Source of the DNA: Whalleya microplaca
Taxonomy: Eukaryota > Ascomycota > Sordariomycetes > Xylariales > Xylariaceae
Direction of reading: 5' to 3'
DNA length: 64,000 nt
Assembly: GCA_022497155.1 (NCBI GenBank)
Contig: MU385770.1
Location: 62,001-126,000 of the forward strand
The notes under the pieces were generated by a model. It worked only from the letters and a program-made list of their open reading frames with translations. It made no database searches and had not been told where the DNA came from. Position 1 is the first letter of the stretch; the number at the start of each line of letters is the position of its first letter. Positions 25,219-37,081 of this stretch are shown here, piece by piece. Made by a program: the position numbers and the translations under genes.

Positions 25219-26700
25219 ATGTCAGTGTTCTCGTTAATCAAGCGAGGCCGTGCTCAGGCCAAGGAGCACAATACAAAGAAGGCCGAGAAGGTGAAGGAGA
25301 AACCGGCGGATGTACCATATAGGCACGTCGTTACGCATGCCGCTATTGATGCCCTGTCAGGGGCTCCTTCGAGTTGGAAATATGAAGACAGACCTAGGAT
25401 CATGGAACAGAACAAGAGAAGGAGTGCCATGACATCCAGTGGAACAAATCTGGGCGGCATGCCGCGGGTTGGAAGCACTCTGTCTTACGTCTCATACCCT
25501 TCGCCTTACGCAACTCCTGTGGTCCCGCTTCCCAAGAACTACAGCTATAGCAGTGTGCCGGCGTCTTGGCGTGAGAAGACAGTCAACTACTCGGAGGGTA
25601 TAGACTACTTCAGCCACCCAGGAAGCTTGAAAGGGAAAGAGCGGGAATCTCCAACGCATGCAGTTGCAGCTCCAAGACTATCCTCGGGACAAGCCAGCGA
25701 GTTGTCGAGCAAGGGTAGGAACCTCACGTATAGCAAAGATACTTGTGCATCCTCTAACATCTAGGCAGGGGTGCATATTAGTGAAAGTGTAGGGAATTCG
25801 AGTGGCTCTGATGATGAGCTAGAGATTGGGAGCAGGGCTATGAATCATCGCACCCAGAAGGTCGACCATCGACCACCCGCTTCACAACCGCGCCCCTCCA
25901 GTAGCGAGAACATCCATCGTCTTCACCCAGCTAGTCAAAGAAAAATGACAGAACCCCCTAGCCAGACTTCCAACCGACATTACCCACCACAAGCTAAAAG
26001 TACATATTTTGCGGCGCCTCGTCCCTTGAGTCGACGCGCATTCAGCGTAGATATGTCTATTCCACCTATCCCACCCATTCCAGCTCTAGCGTTGCAGTAT
26101 GACTCGGCTGCTTCCTCATCATCCACCTCTGGCCTTATATCCTCCGCATCTTCTGCAGCATCTCTCGGTGTTGCTACCTCTTCGACACCCAGCTCTGCTG
26201 CTTCAACTCCGACTACATCCACCACAGACGTCTATCCTAGCTTAAAACAAGTTGGTCACAAGACACCGGCGGCCACTGTGGCTTCAGTGCCAACAGTGGA
26301 GCAGCGGACTGCCTCGGTAGAAACTGTCATCGCTAGACCAGAGAGACAAGTTCTATCAACTCCAGCGCAGTCACCGCAAAGAAGGAGGAGATTATCAAAA
26401 ACGCGACGATCTATGGATGTGGAAACTCCCCCCTGCAACATCGACAGTACAATCAAACAATCAATTGAGACAGTGCGTCCTGCCGGGCCCGGCGTACCTG
26501 CAACCCTCTCCCCGACTCGCGGCCTAGATCAACTGGACCAACTTACCCAACAACCCGCTCTGAATACGACAGCCGATCAAACCACCGATTCCATACGGAA
26601 AAGCTCACGGAAATTGACTAAGAATTCCCAGCCTGAGCCCTCCAAGACCCGTCGATGGTCATTTCGAAGCAGCAGCAAAACACGTGTTACGGCCGCTTAG
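25219..26700 (+). CDS. Conserved fungal Ser/Pro-rich protein of unknown function
   Basis: Predicted 475 aa with one intron (25715-25768); the acceptor GCAG at 25768 restores frame and follows a CTAAC branch site. The N-terminus (MSVFSLIKRGRAQAKEHN, then HVVTHAAIDALSGAPSSWK and RPRIMEQNKRRSAM) is the conserved part and resembles hypothetical proteins I recall from other filamentous fungi. The rest is low complexity: Ser/Thr/Pro-rich, with IPPIPPIPALALQYD near the middle and several Arg-rich patches (RRRRLSKTRRS, KTRRWSFRSSSK). No catalytic domain, signal peptide or membrane segment is visible. The pattern suggests a phosphorylated, largely disordered protein. Function unknown. An ATG a few codons into a longer open frame is chosen because the preceding codons have no Met. 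Confidence 0.8.
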
Positions 26701-29700
26701 ACAAAACATACCAAGCAGCTTTTGGCTTTGGCCAGTATATTTCAGGAAGTCCATACAGTTGGATCTATACCGCAGACATAACCATCAATACTTAATAATT
26801 GCTGGTGTTCAGGTGCAGTGATTACGATATATGTTATGAGACACATGAAATAGGCGGTCTCTCATTGACTGATAGCCGTAACAAGATCTATTGGGAGGTT
26901 TTCTGATTTCCTCAAGTTGCATTCGACAGCGGTCTTGGGTACAGCTATCTCACATGTATGGATTTATTGCATAGGCGGAAATCGTTATTTTGTGACTATT
27001 TACACTCATATTATCTATATTAGCGGATTGTTCATTGGACTTGAGATTCAAAATAGCATGGAGTTGTATCAATTTAGACGGCTTGTTTCAGCAGCTATAC
27101 CGCTACCTGCTTCGTTAGACCAACGCAGACAAAAGTATACTACCTACCTAGCTTATGAAAAGACCATGCAGAGCTAAGAATTCGATTATGACTATTGTGA
27201 CTTCTATCCAATTTTCCTGTCAGCTTCCTCATTTGAGCTCCCGATTCTGCAAGATGACCTGATGACTACCATTCCCACACCATTGGTCTTTCTTCGGGTG
27301 TTACAAAAGGGGGGGTCCGTTTATATGTATGTACTTTCCAGCCGTACATCTAGATAGATGATTGGCAACTAGGTGATCTTCATGGACGAAATATCGGGAC
27401 GATCCGCTCCCGCTAACTAGGCCCGCACGGTAATTGGGATGAGAACTATTGCCCGAGAAGGCAAAGCGTATTGCCGATCAAGGGGCATAGGTCAGGATGA
27501 CGGAGATGAAGTCCTGAACTCTATTTTCTTGAGGAATATTACAATACACGATTTCGTAGACAATCGCATATCATGCTTCAAATATAATTCCACCAACGAT
27601 AGCTTTTAGTGGTTCTCGACATATAACAGCAAACGGGTATGCCTTGTTCGTGACAATAAATATAAGCACGCTAATCTCTACGCTATGTAAGCCAATTTAT
27701 GTGGGCGAGCTCCAAGTGCCATATTCTGTGTGATCTAGAACTCTCATGTCCCGCTTCTCGCTTCGCCTCCCGGAGCCATGGTTAGTTAGGCTTGGTGGAA
27801 ACCCGTTACTGCGTTGTAGCTCACGCCTCAGAGCCTTCCACGCATCTCTAACTGGCAACTACAATGCTGCCGGATATAGAACGTCGCCGGATAGTCCGGC
27901 TTATCTTCCATCTGCCTTGAGCTTTCGGGGGCTGGCTGATGAGCCTCCGTTGGGCTGCACTGATGCCCTCAGGCAATATCCAAGTGGGTGTAAAGCGTGT
28001 TTATGAAAAACACACCAGGAAGGTCAGCAGGCCCTTGATGCCTCTTCTTTTACAGTCATGTGCAGCACCAAATGCTCGAGATTTGGCCGAAGCAGGTTTT
28101 CTACAACCCCCTTGATGAGTTATCAGTAGGTCTGTACGTATAGGCACCTGTGTGATGCAGGTATGGGGGTCTAGAGTCATAATTCGTTATGATTCCTGTT
28201 TCTTATAGATAAAGTGACATCCATGCATCTGTGTTCGGTATTCCTGGCCGGGGCTGCAGGCATACGAGAAGATCGTCTGGATCGATGCAACATCAAGGGC
28301 TCCCGCCTTCGAGGCAGATCTGCTGCTGACCTGGTTTCCATGACCTTGGCTATGTCACTACAGCTGGAGGACGATTCGATGCCTTATCTGCCTTTGCTAC
28401 TATGCGAGCTTCGGCGAGTGGTTTGTCGTTTCCTGGATTTTCGATGCGAATACTAAGTAACTAGGGGGCCTTGTGATGATCTTGATTCGATATTGTAACC
28501 GTGTGGCGCTTGGTGCAGGAAGCCCTATCATTGACAAGCAGCATGGCTGTACTACGCACGTACACCTTGGAGTGGGGGAATATGCGAAATGCGAGAGGTA
28601 CACACGATAAGCCTTTCGCAAGCCTAACACTTTCTTGTTTATGAACTCTCGCGATGTCCTGGTTGCATTGAGTTGGCGGTGAGCAGCAACTCGGGGTATG
28701 TTCATCTGATCTTCAACCCCTTTCCTTCTGTATCCCTTAATTACTTAATCTACCCTGAGCAGCCCGCATTATAGATTAAAACTAGACGGAACTATCCTCG
28801 TAAAAGCGGGCTCTATCTAGCAACTAACTAAGACTTTAGCATATTATTAACAATGAGGTTTTGTCAAGATGCGAACACAACGGCTTGAGTATCTCGTAGG
28901 TAGTCGTCGCTAAATGTTACTATATCTACCTATATTTACAGCACGTAGCAGGTTAGATGCGCAATTGCCACGTGGGTTCTGGGCGCGACACGAAAACGGT
29001 TCCCTGCCATCGGCGACTTATTAGTTTAAACTGGAGACCGGGTTCGACGCAGCTATCCGAGAACATCCTAGTCCGTATCCGAAACCATGCAAGCTAATCT
29101 TGCATACTCCCTTCGCAGTTCTTCAAGTTTCCTCATACAGAGAATGTCGCAGATTGATTCGGTATGAGAGAGTGTGTGAGGTAGGCTCTCCAGCCCGCCT
29201 GCACTGTTACGCGGCAGACAGCCTGGTATCATGCACGCCAACGCCGGAAAGCCGCATGCGTCAAACTATCTACGCAGGGTTCATGGGTGTTAGCGTTCAT
29301 ATGAAAGAACCTTAGGTTGGGGATGACGCTGAAATATTTCTTATTTCTACTTCATATGTCCTCCAATGTTTCTGTAAAGACTTATAGTAGCACGAGAGGT
29401 TAATATTGAACGCGTACCAGGCCCCAGGCGTTCATCTAGTGTTGCCAGATCATCTGTAGATAGTGCTTACAGAGCTTATCTTTATTGACTGCCTTACATA
29501 TGCAAGTGTACCTAGATATGTGTTCTCTAGGTAGTTAATGAGTGTAGGTAATCTGGTCGCACAAATAACGAGGGAGGGAGGGATGGAAGACTGAAAAGGT
29601 TCTATCTAATTCATAGATATCCTAAGCTTGGAGCTACTGATCGACTGGGACACAGTTGCTTTAAGTTGAAGGTAGAGGACACAATCACCTTCCAGGATAC

Positions 29701-31068
29701 TTCAAGGATTTGTTTCTGATTCTAGTTGGATCACGCCGGAAGGAGTTGTGACGGGTATCAGTAAGCGCATTCTCAGGTGGATTGATTGTTTGCCTGATGG
29801 TATCATCTGATGGCATCATCAGAGGGTCAGATATTGGATAGTTATCTCTTGTTAATCAAACAGGCCGGCCCCCTGATAAGATAGAAACTAGAACAAACTC
29901 TAGCGTGTATGCATGCGTTTGCAAATTCAACGAAACTAACTACCTAAAGACAAACATCTGCAAACCTATCGTCATCGCTGAGAAGGAGTTGACGATCCTG
30001 GAAAGTTCCGAAGTGTATAGTTGTCATTCGGCATATTCCTCACTGGTGAGTTTTACTATACGGAAATTATATGTGTATACTCGATACATAGGCTTAATAA
30101 ATAAGCTCTCTGAAGGATCGTCGACTTCAACTGATCTACTATCAGGCAGGCAGACATATTATGATAGACAATTTGTTGATTATATAATAAGCACTGAGAA
30201 CCCACGGGTCTTTTCAATGAATTGAACTCGACCAAGTTAGGTCCCGTCCGGTTCGGAGTCCAATATACCCCTTTCACCATGTATGTAAGTGTATATTCAG
30301 GGGGTTGTGCATCCATTATGTATGATTACACATGTATGCTGTTGCTTATAATAGTACAGTTGTGGTCTGTGCAGACTTTGTATGCAGTTATCTGAAATTT
30401 GGCTTCCACTGAGCCCCTCTGCCCCTCATTGCATCCCCTATCTTTATTCAAAACCAGCCTTATTATGTCATATTATATGCCGTAACGACGGGCCAAGCCG
30501 CCATGTTCAATCCTTCCACTATCGCTATGCGCGCTATGCGTAAGCGACAACCTACGTAGAGTCTAGGAGCGGTCAATGGTCGCACATGATTAGTTACCTA
30601 CCTGAGGTACTGCGTTCCTGCGATCTCGGCAGACAAACCTTAATAATAAGGGACTCGACTAGCATAGTTTGTTTCATGCAAATAATATTCTACGCATCGC
30701 CCTCACGTGACCATATAATTCCCCATCCTCCAGTGCTATAGCTAATGCCAATCCTGCACCTGGGCAAGTCCTGTATCATCCTTCACAGGGATTAACGTCC
30801 GAGACAATGCCAACACCCAGGGACACCTGCGCGGCCGCAATTGCCGGTAATGGCGGCCGACGATCCTCTGGCTGTGCACGTAACAGTTCCCACATATCGT
30901 CGTCCCCTTACGACGCAGGCCCCAGTCAACTCAGCGTGATTTATCATAAATTCTTAAAAATGCCTAGGACCCAGGCTGCCAGGTCGCGTGTCTGACTGTT
31001 CCGACTGTCTGACTGCACCGTCCGTCTAATTGCTCCTGCAGCTCCATCACAATCAACACCGCCGAACC
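26701..31068. other. Long gene-poor region
   Basis: No gene is recognised on either strand. Open frames are short (mostly under 110 codons) and lack family resemblance. Composition is patchy: AT-rich at about 28700-30400, with more balanced patches near 27750-28450. The end (30700-31068) is probably promoter and leader of the membrane protein gene. Confidence 0.5.
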
Positions 31069-31931
31069 ATGCCCTCGTACTTCGATGCCAGGCAGCAGAA
31101 TAAAGGACTTGATAATAATGGAATCGCCGCCGCACCTCTCCTTCACCCGTCCGAGGACACGGCGTGGAGCAACACGCCACTAGCACCAGCAGACTACCGG
31201 CTACCGTCGAACTCTACTCCGCACCGCGTCAGTGACCAATCGCCGTACGCATCGAACCGGACTACTACTACTACTCCTGAGAAGGCCGAGGAGGACCCCG
31301 AAGCCATGAGCAGCAGCAGCGGCGTCCGGACGAGCACGAGCTACCCGCACGCCGACACCGACTGGCTCCCGGAGTCGGTGAACGTGCTGTCGATCTTCCG
31401 CTTCCTGACCGCCATCACCGGCGTCGCCGCCATCGTGTACTGCCAGGACCGCAACGCCAACGTGCTGGTCCTGAGGCACATGCAGGCGCTCTTCACCCTG
31501 TGCTGGTTCCCCACGATCATCAACCTCGTGCTCTCGGTGGCATCGGTGCGCGTCCAGGTCGGATCGCGGGTCTTGCTGTCTACGGAGACGCGACGGAGGT
31601 TCTCGCATCTGTTCCTCGCGGTCCTGGACCTCGGTTTCGTTATTGCTATTCTGGTCATGAGCCTCCTGGCGCTGAAGTTGGAGTATCGGGGCCGGCGGGG
31701 GCGGATCGTATTGGTCGCGTATACGGTCAAGAGGTGGACGTTTGTGCTGATGTGGCTGTTCAAGTGAGTATTGGCCCCTTATCATGAGTTTAAAGACGTG
31801 TATTAACTGTGTGAAGCTGTTTCCATTGGATAGTGGTGCTCTTAGGTCTTCTACAGGCCTTCCGAGCCAGGGCGCTCCTGATTTCGATACGTCGCCTTAA
31901 AGATCGGTATGGTTACTTATTACTACGATAA
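31069..31931 (+). CDS. Small multi-span membrane protein, unknown function
   Basis: Predicted 269 aa with one intron (31764-31816). The acceptor GTGTGAAG is chosen because it yields NCFHWIVVLLGLLQAF, a fitting last membrane segment, followed by RARALLISIRRLKDR; the later TAG and CAG acceptors give out-of-frame or short tails. The first 100 residues are polar and Ser/Thr-rich. Four hydrophobic segments follow, roughly residues 107-126 (starts SIFRFLTAITG), 139-160, 180-203 and 213-246. There is no cleavable signal peptide and no motif I recognise. The layout resembles four-helix plasma membrane proteins of fungi, but I cannot assign a family. GC-rich coding with strong third-position bias. Confidence 0.7.
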
Positions 31932-34920
31932 TATTTAACATACGATTAATTGATGTAAATCTACATATAATTCAGCATTTGCGAGAAAGAAAAACATAAG
32001 AAAATTCCATCACATATCACTGTACTTTCTAGGTAATACGATACGCCTAAATCTAAGGGAAATAATATTCCTTAGGTAGGTAGAGCAGAAAGCAAAGACT
32101 CAAATGAAACCAGGAACTATCAATGCGCCGGGCGACGAATGTGACTGACAACGCTTCTGGGAGGTTGGAAATAGGCATCAACCTAGCGATTCTGTGGCTC
32201 GCGTCAGCAACTCGCATACGGCGTAACGCTTCTTGCATGCCAATTTTAGGCGAACGTCATATGAAATGTTCGTCTGAAACTTGGGGCCCGTACAGGCAGG
32301 TGAGGTCTCAAATAAGGCTGTGCCGAGTGGGTTTGTCAAGGATCACCAGTAAGATTGAGTTGGTTCGGACGGTGGTAATCGCTACAGCTGAGACTACAAC
32401 GATGTGACATATCCAGCCTATCGTTCCCATGCCAAGTACGTGACACAAGTCCTGAGTGAGGCTTGCTGCTGCTCCGTCAGAGACGAGCAAATCGTGTCAG
32501 ATATCTTAGGGGCAGGGCACCTTAGCATCCTTAGCTCGCTTCTCCTAGAGGCTGTCCAGCTCCTTCGCGTCGCCTTCGTATCTATCGTAATTCTCTTTAC
32601 TGGGCTAAATCCTACTGAAAAGCTGACAATCTTCGTAGTCCACAGTTACACACAAGACATTGTTGTGGTTGGAATACCTCTTATTCTCAGGAGAATTGTT
32701 GTCTAAACGGAACTGGGTCGATTCCCTCGTTGGTACAGCGCACAATATCTATGCGTGCTGTGTCGAAGTCTTTATCACCCATCTTCAAGAGCTTCAACAG
32801 TCCTCAATGCTTTTTCAAACAGTCTTTAGCTTCCAGATATGATATAGCGTATAGCATGGCCTGAAATTCGCTACACACTAGCACCAGTTAGATGGCACAA
32901 CCTATTTGGGTAGGGTTGGCTCCGAGAATTATCGACAGCGTGACTATCAAAGCTTCGTCCTTCATGGGCTCGAATATCTCGATCATGTCGATTATTGATC
33001 AAGCATAGATATCACACGGAACAAGACACTGAGTCTAGTCGAACTGTGCAGCGGGTGGGTCAAAGGCGACTTGGGTATCGAATTTGAGAGTCAGTTGAAA
33101 GATCTCATGCGTATTAGACTTGTTTAGGTATTCGCTGTTGCCGCCCTTGACAAGATGATGCACAGTGAGACGCTTGTTCTTGGGGCAGACCTCAAGTGTC
33201 TTGACGGTCTCACGTACAAACATATGACAATGGGCAACGATTCGGGTAGGGCATACACCAGATCAACGTATCGCTAGAATTTGAATAGTGATGGCGAGCT
33301 CACTGCAAAGGGGCTAGGTTGTGAGGGAACTGTCGAAAGAGATAGTCTCCTTTACAGGTTAATCCTCAGTTCGTGATAGTTCATGCGATACAAGTTTCGG
33401 TTTCACAGATATTGTCACTCTGGCCATGTTGGATAGGGCCTTTGTGGGCAGCTGGTTAGGTAGGAAGTTACTTACAGTAGGTGCGTTGATGTATCTGGCA
33501 ATAGTGTGAAGGTACCTAGGTACATAGGTTAAAGATGTAAGACTTATATATTATAATAAACCACCCTACTATCACCAAGCCGGCATGGCGAGGGAGTTGG
33601 AATTTCTGTTGCGGCCTCCTCCCCAACACATGCTTTCCGAACCACGAGCACCTTCTAAGCAAAATTTATGAAATGAGGATATCTTATAAGGTCAATGCTT
33701 GCTAGTTACATGTAAATATTTTTTGGCAAGCTAATGATTAGCCTACGTCTTTCTGGGCTGGATGACAATGTATAGCTCATAAGTTGGACCGCAGTAAGAT
33801 CGGGGGCAAGCTCTCATCTATGTTCCAATCCATTATTTTCCCTCTTTTCACTATCAGTTCCAACCCAAGTGTAGCTGTTGCCCATAAATCCCAGGGCTCT
33901 GTGGGAGCTCCTCCGTTGCGGTATAAGCAAGGGTCTATCTAATATGGGATTTGCTGTAAGCTATTTAGCCAGGTATCATCTATTTCATCAGGGAAATCCT
34001 TATTCAGAAATTTTAGAAAAACATATGTAATGTCTTTATCTAGGATCAGAGGTCGAAGAAGCTAGACAATTCATGTTAGAGTTGTTGATTGATTAATGAC
34101 CATGGTATTTCAGTAGCTTTATATAACACTGCCTCTTTTTACAATGGGAGATGCTAGAACCACCTAGAGGTATATAAGCTCGTGAATAACCTCAGCCTTT
34201 TTGAAACGCTTATTGATCAAAAAGTGTATTCAGTAGCCTCTGCCAGTCTCTAGGATGTCAACTACTGTGAACGTGTCAAACCCAGAACACACGTTGTTCA
34301 GCTTAATAACAGTGACGACAGAGCTTCTTACCACATATGAATAACTCTCAAGCTATACAGGAAAATAGTTGAACGTCTTTACATTGGTCTCCTAAGCTGT
34401 ATTCATGTCAGCAGTGATACATTATAAGTCAGTGCATGACTGTTGGTGAAGGAAGGTCAGTTGAGGTTGGCAGTTGGCCCGAGCGCGTGGAAGCTCTACA
34501 TATGTAGTTAGAAGAAGCTCTAGAGTGGAGACACACACCACCAAGAAGCCGATCTTTAGGGGTCCTCTGTCCCACTAGCCTCACCTCTAACACCTCTAAG
34601 GCCTCTAAGTCGCAGGGCAGACTCTGATTCGTTAGCCTCAAAAACGTGGCTTTTCCAGCACGTCGTCATCTTTGAACAGGGAGCTTCTGTGTCGCGGATG
34701 TAAACACGAGGGCAAACACGAGGGCAAACACGAGGGCAAACACGAGGACGAGCGAAATTGCTGCTTGTCTACCCTTCTTGTCCGAGGGAAGAACATCGGC
34801 TAAGTGTGTACTTAATTAAAGTCACGTCACCCAGCACAAGTACCAACTGGCATTCCCAATGTGAAAACGTCACCTGCCTCAACTTCTGGCACGCTTTGCG
34901 ACTTGCGCTTTGCGATCGCA
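31932..34920. other. Gene-poor spacer upstream of ALG5
   Basis: No gene is recognised. It is AT-rich in the middle (33500-34400). A GTACCTAGGTAC palindrome lies at 33512-33523 and a 12-base minisatellite at 34699-34746. Frames near 32123-32842 lack any recognisable domain. Confidence 0.5.
34699..34746. repeat. 12-base minisatellite, four units
   Basis: Four tandem copies of GGCAAACACGAG, the first with two or three mismatches and the last three identical. It sits about 175 bases upstream of the ALG5 start codon, so likely in its promoter. Confidence 0.9.
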
Positions 34921-36217
34921 ATGATGGACCAACTCATGACGATTTTGAGGGAGACGCCGGCTCATACCCTCCTTGCCGCTTTCGTCGCATTGATAGTGGT
35001 CACTTTCTACAGTGTAAGCTGCTCATTGACAGTGGTGTTGTTTCAAGCTAATAGCAAGGCAGCTCTACGCAATACTTCACCTCATCGCACCGAAGCCTCG
35101 ACCTGTTCTTCCCTCAGAGAAGACCTATACAACAACAACTCCAAATGGACGTGAGACTGTCACACGACAGCTGCCTTGTTGGCACGATCGATGGCTAGCC
35201 GAGCGCCACAAGAGCGAGACTCGAGACAAGAACGACCCCATTCAGGACGGCATCGCAAACACCGGAGCCATTGAACCCGCTGAAGTGCGCCTGAGCGTGG
35301 TTTTCCCCGCCTACAACGAAGAAGATCGCATCCTGCCCACCTTGAAGGAGGCAGTCGAGTACTTGGATGTCACATTCGGGCGATCCAACCGCCTGAACCC
35401 GAATGCCACCCCCAACAAGCCCTCTTCCCGACCTTCCACACCCCACAGCCACAGCCACAGACACGTCCTGAACGCGCCGCGGGACGACCTCTCGGGCTAC
35501 GAGATCCTCATCGTCAACGACGGCAGCCGGGACAGGACGGTGGACGTGGCGCTGGACTTCGCGCGCGAGCACGGGCTGCACGACATCCTGCGGATCGTGA
35601 CGCTGGCGCGCAACCGCGGCAAGGGCGGCGGCGTGACGCACGGCCTGCGCCACGTGCGGGGGGAGTACGCGCTGTTCGCGGACGCGGACGGCGCCTCGCG
35701 CTTCCGCGACGTCGGCAAGCTGATCGAGGGCTGCGAGGAGGTCGTCGACGGCAGCCGTCGGGGGGTCGCCATCGGGAGTCGTGGCCATCTGGTGGGCAGC
35801 GAGGCGGTGGTGAAGCGCTCCGCGATGCGCAACTTCCTCATGCGCTCCTTCCACCTCGTGCTCATGATCCTGACGCCCCCGGCCACCTCGCGCCTCCGCG
35901 ACACCCAGTGCGGCTTCAAGCTGTTCTCGCGCGCGGCGCTGCCGCACATCGTGCCGTACATGCACGCCGAGGGCTGGATCTTCGACATCGAGATGCTGAT
36001 GCTGGCCGAGTCCGCCCCGGCCGTGCCCGTCCTTGGCAGCGACGGCGCTGTTATTGGCAGCAGCCCCGGCATCAAGGTCGCCGAGGTGCCTATCGACTGG
36101 CACGAGGTCGGCGGGAGCAAGCTCAATGTCATACAGGACAGTATCAAGATGGCTATTGGCCTCGCCGTGCTGCGGGCCAGCTGGATGATTGGCGTGTACC
36201 GGAGACGGCTGGCGTGA
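34921..36217 (+). CDS. ALG5: Dolichyl-phosphate beta-glucosyltransferase
   Basis: Predicted 415 aa with one intron (35014-35062) that falls between FVALIVVTFYS and LYAILHLIAPKPRP, so the two exons together form the N-terminal membrane anchor. A GT-A glycosyltransferase family 2 domain follows: VVFPAYNEEDR (111-120), IVNDGSRD (181-188), LARNRGKGGGVTHGL, DAD at 238-240 for the metal-bound nucleotide, RDTQCGFKLF and WIFDIEML. By family knowledge it makes dolichyl-phosphate-glucose from UDP-glucose on the ER membrane, the donor for the last three glucoses of the N-glycan precursor. The first of two adjacent ATG codons is taken as start. Converges on squalene epoxidase. Very high GC at third positions produces a long false frame on the other strand. 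Confidence 0.95.
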
Positions 36218-37081
36218 TGGGGATCTTAGAGGGCACTGCGGTGCTATAATCACGCATCTACTATATAGCCTTGATTTTGTAGATCTGGTGGAAATGTAGA
36301 GAAATTTTCACCTCGGTCCTGCGACTTTTTGACACCGTGATGATACTTACTGGAGCACCAGTTGAGCTTACACCCCCTGACTACCTAAGGTGATAAGTAT
36401 ATTTGAGTTTTGCACCCTCGAGGACCGAAAGGGGCTTTGGAAGAGTAGGAGTCAAATACGTCCGAGTAGAATTACGGAGGTGAGACTTATCTGCAGTAAA
36501 GGACGGCCATGCTTAGGAACGGCCATTAAGGATAATTATCCCATTATAACATGAACATCGTGTCAAATGGTGTCAGCTTGTACGGAAGGGATCCCGAATG
36601 ACATGTCAAGGCCATCCATGTGGACAGGTACACCTTCTATCTCGCAAAGCACGATCCTGAGAAAATAAACGACACGCCCTTGAAATCATTAGAATTAAGT
36701 ATTGGATATATACACAACTACGGGAAACCGTAGATTTTTTTTCGGGTCTGTACACTAGAAATGCTCAACTCCCCTCCCCACTAGACCCTACCGTCGTGAG
36801 AATTGAGCAGAGAACCTCCCCTCGTTTTCTTCTTGGGCTTCGGAACAACATAGCGAATCGCTCAATTGACACGCTGTGCTGCCGGCATACCGAGCCCCCG
36901 AAAGCCATCGTTGCGTCGCGTTGCCTAGATCGCCGCGTAGCATCGTACAACTTGTAACATTTTTCTCTCTGCATTTTTCTCTGAAACCAGATCTATGTCT
37001 TCATCATCTCACCCAACGAAAATGAGGACCGGCTGGGTAGGTAGGTGGGTATAGCACTAGGATACTAGGTATACCAGGATC
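36218..37081. other. Convergent 3' spacer
   Basis: Between the 3' ends of ALG5 and ERG1. No gene is recognised. A GGTAGGTAGG string lies near 37037. Confidence 0.6.

Noticed and set aside
35195..36253. 352-codon frame antisense to ALG5
   Set aside because: A shadow of the GC-biased ALG5 codons; composition (Ala, Val, Arg, His) is typical of antisense translation.
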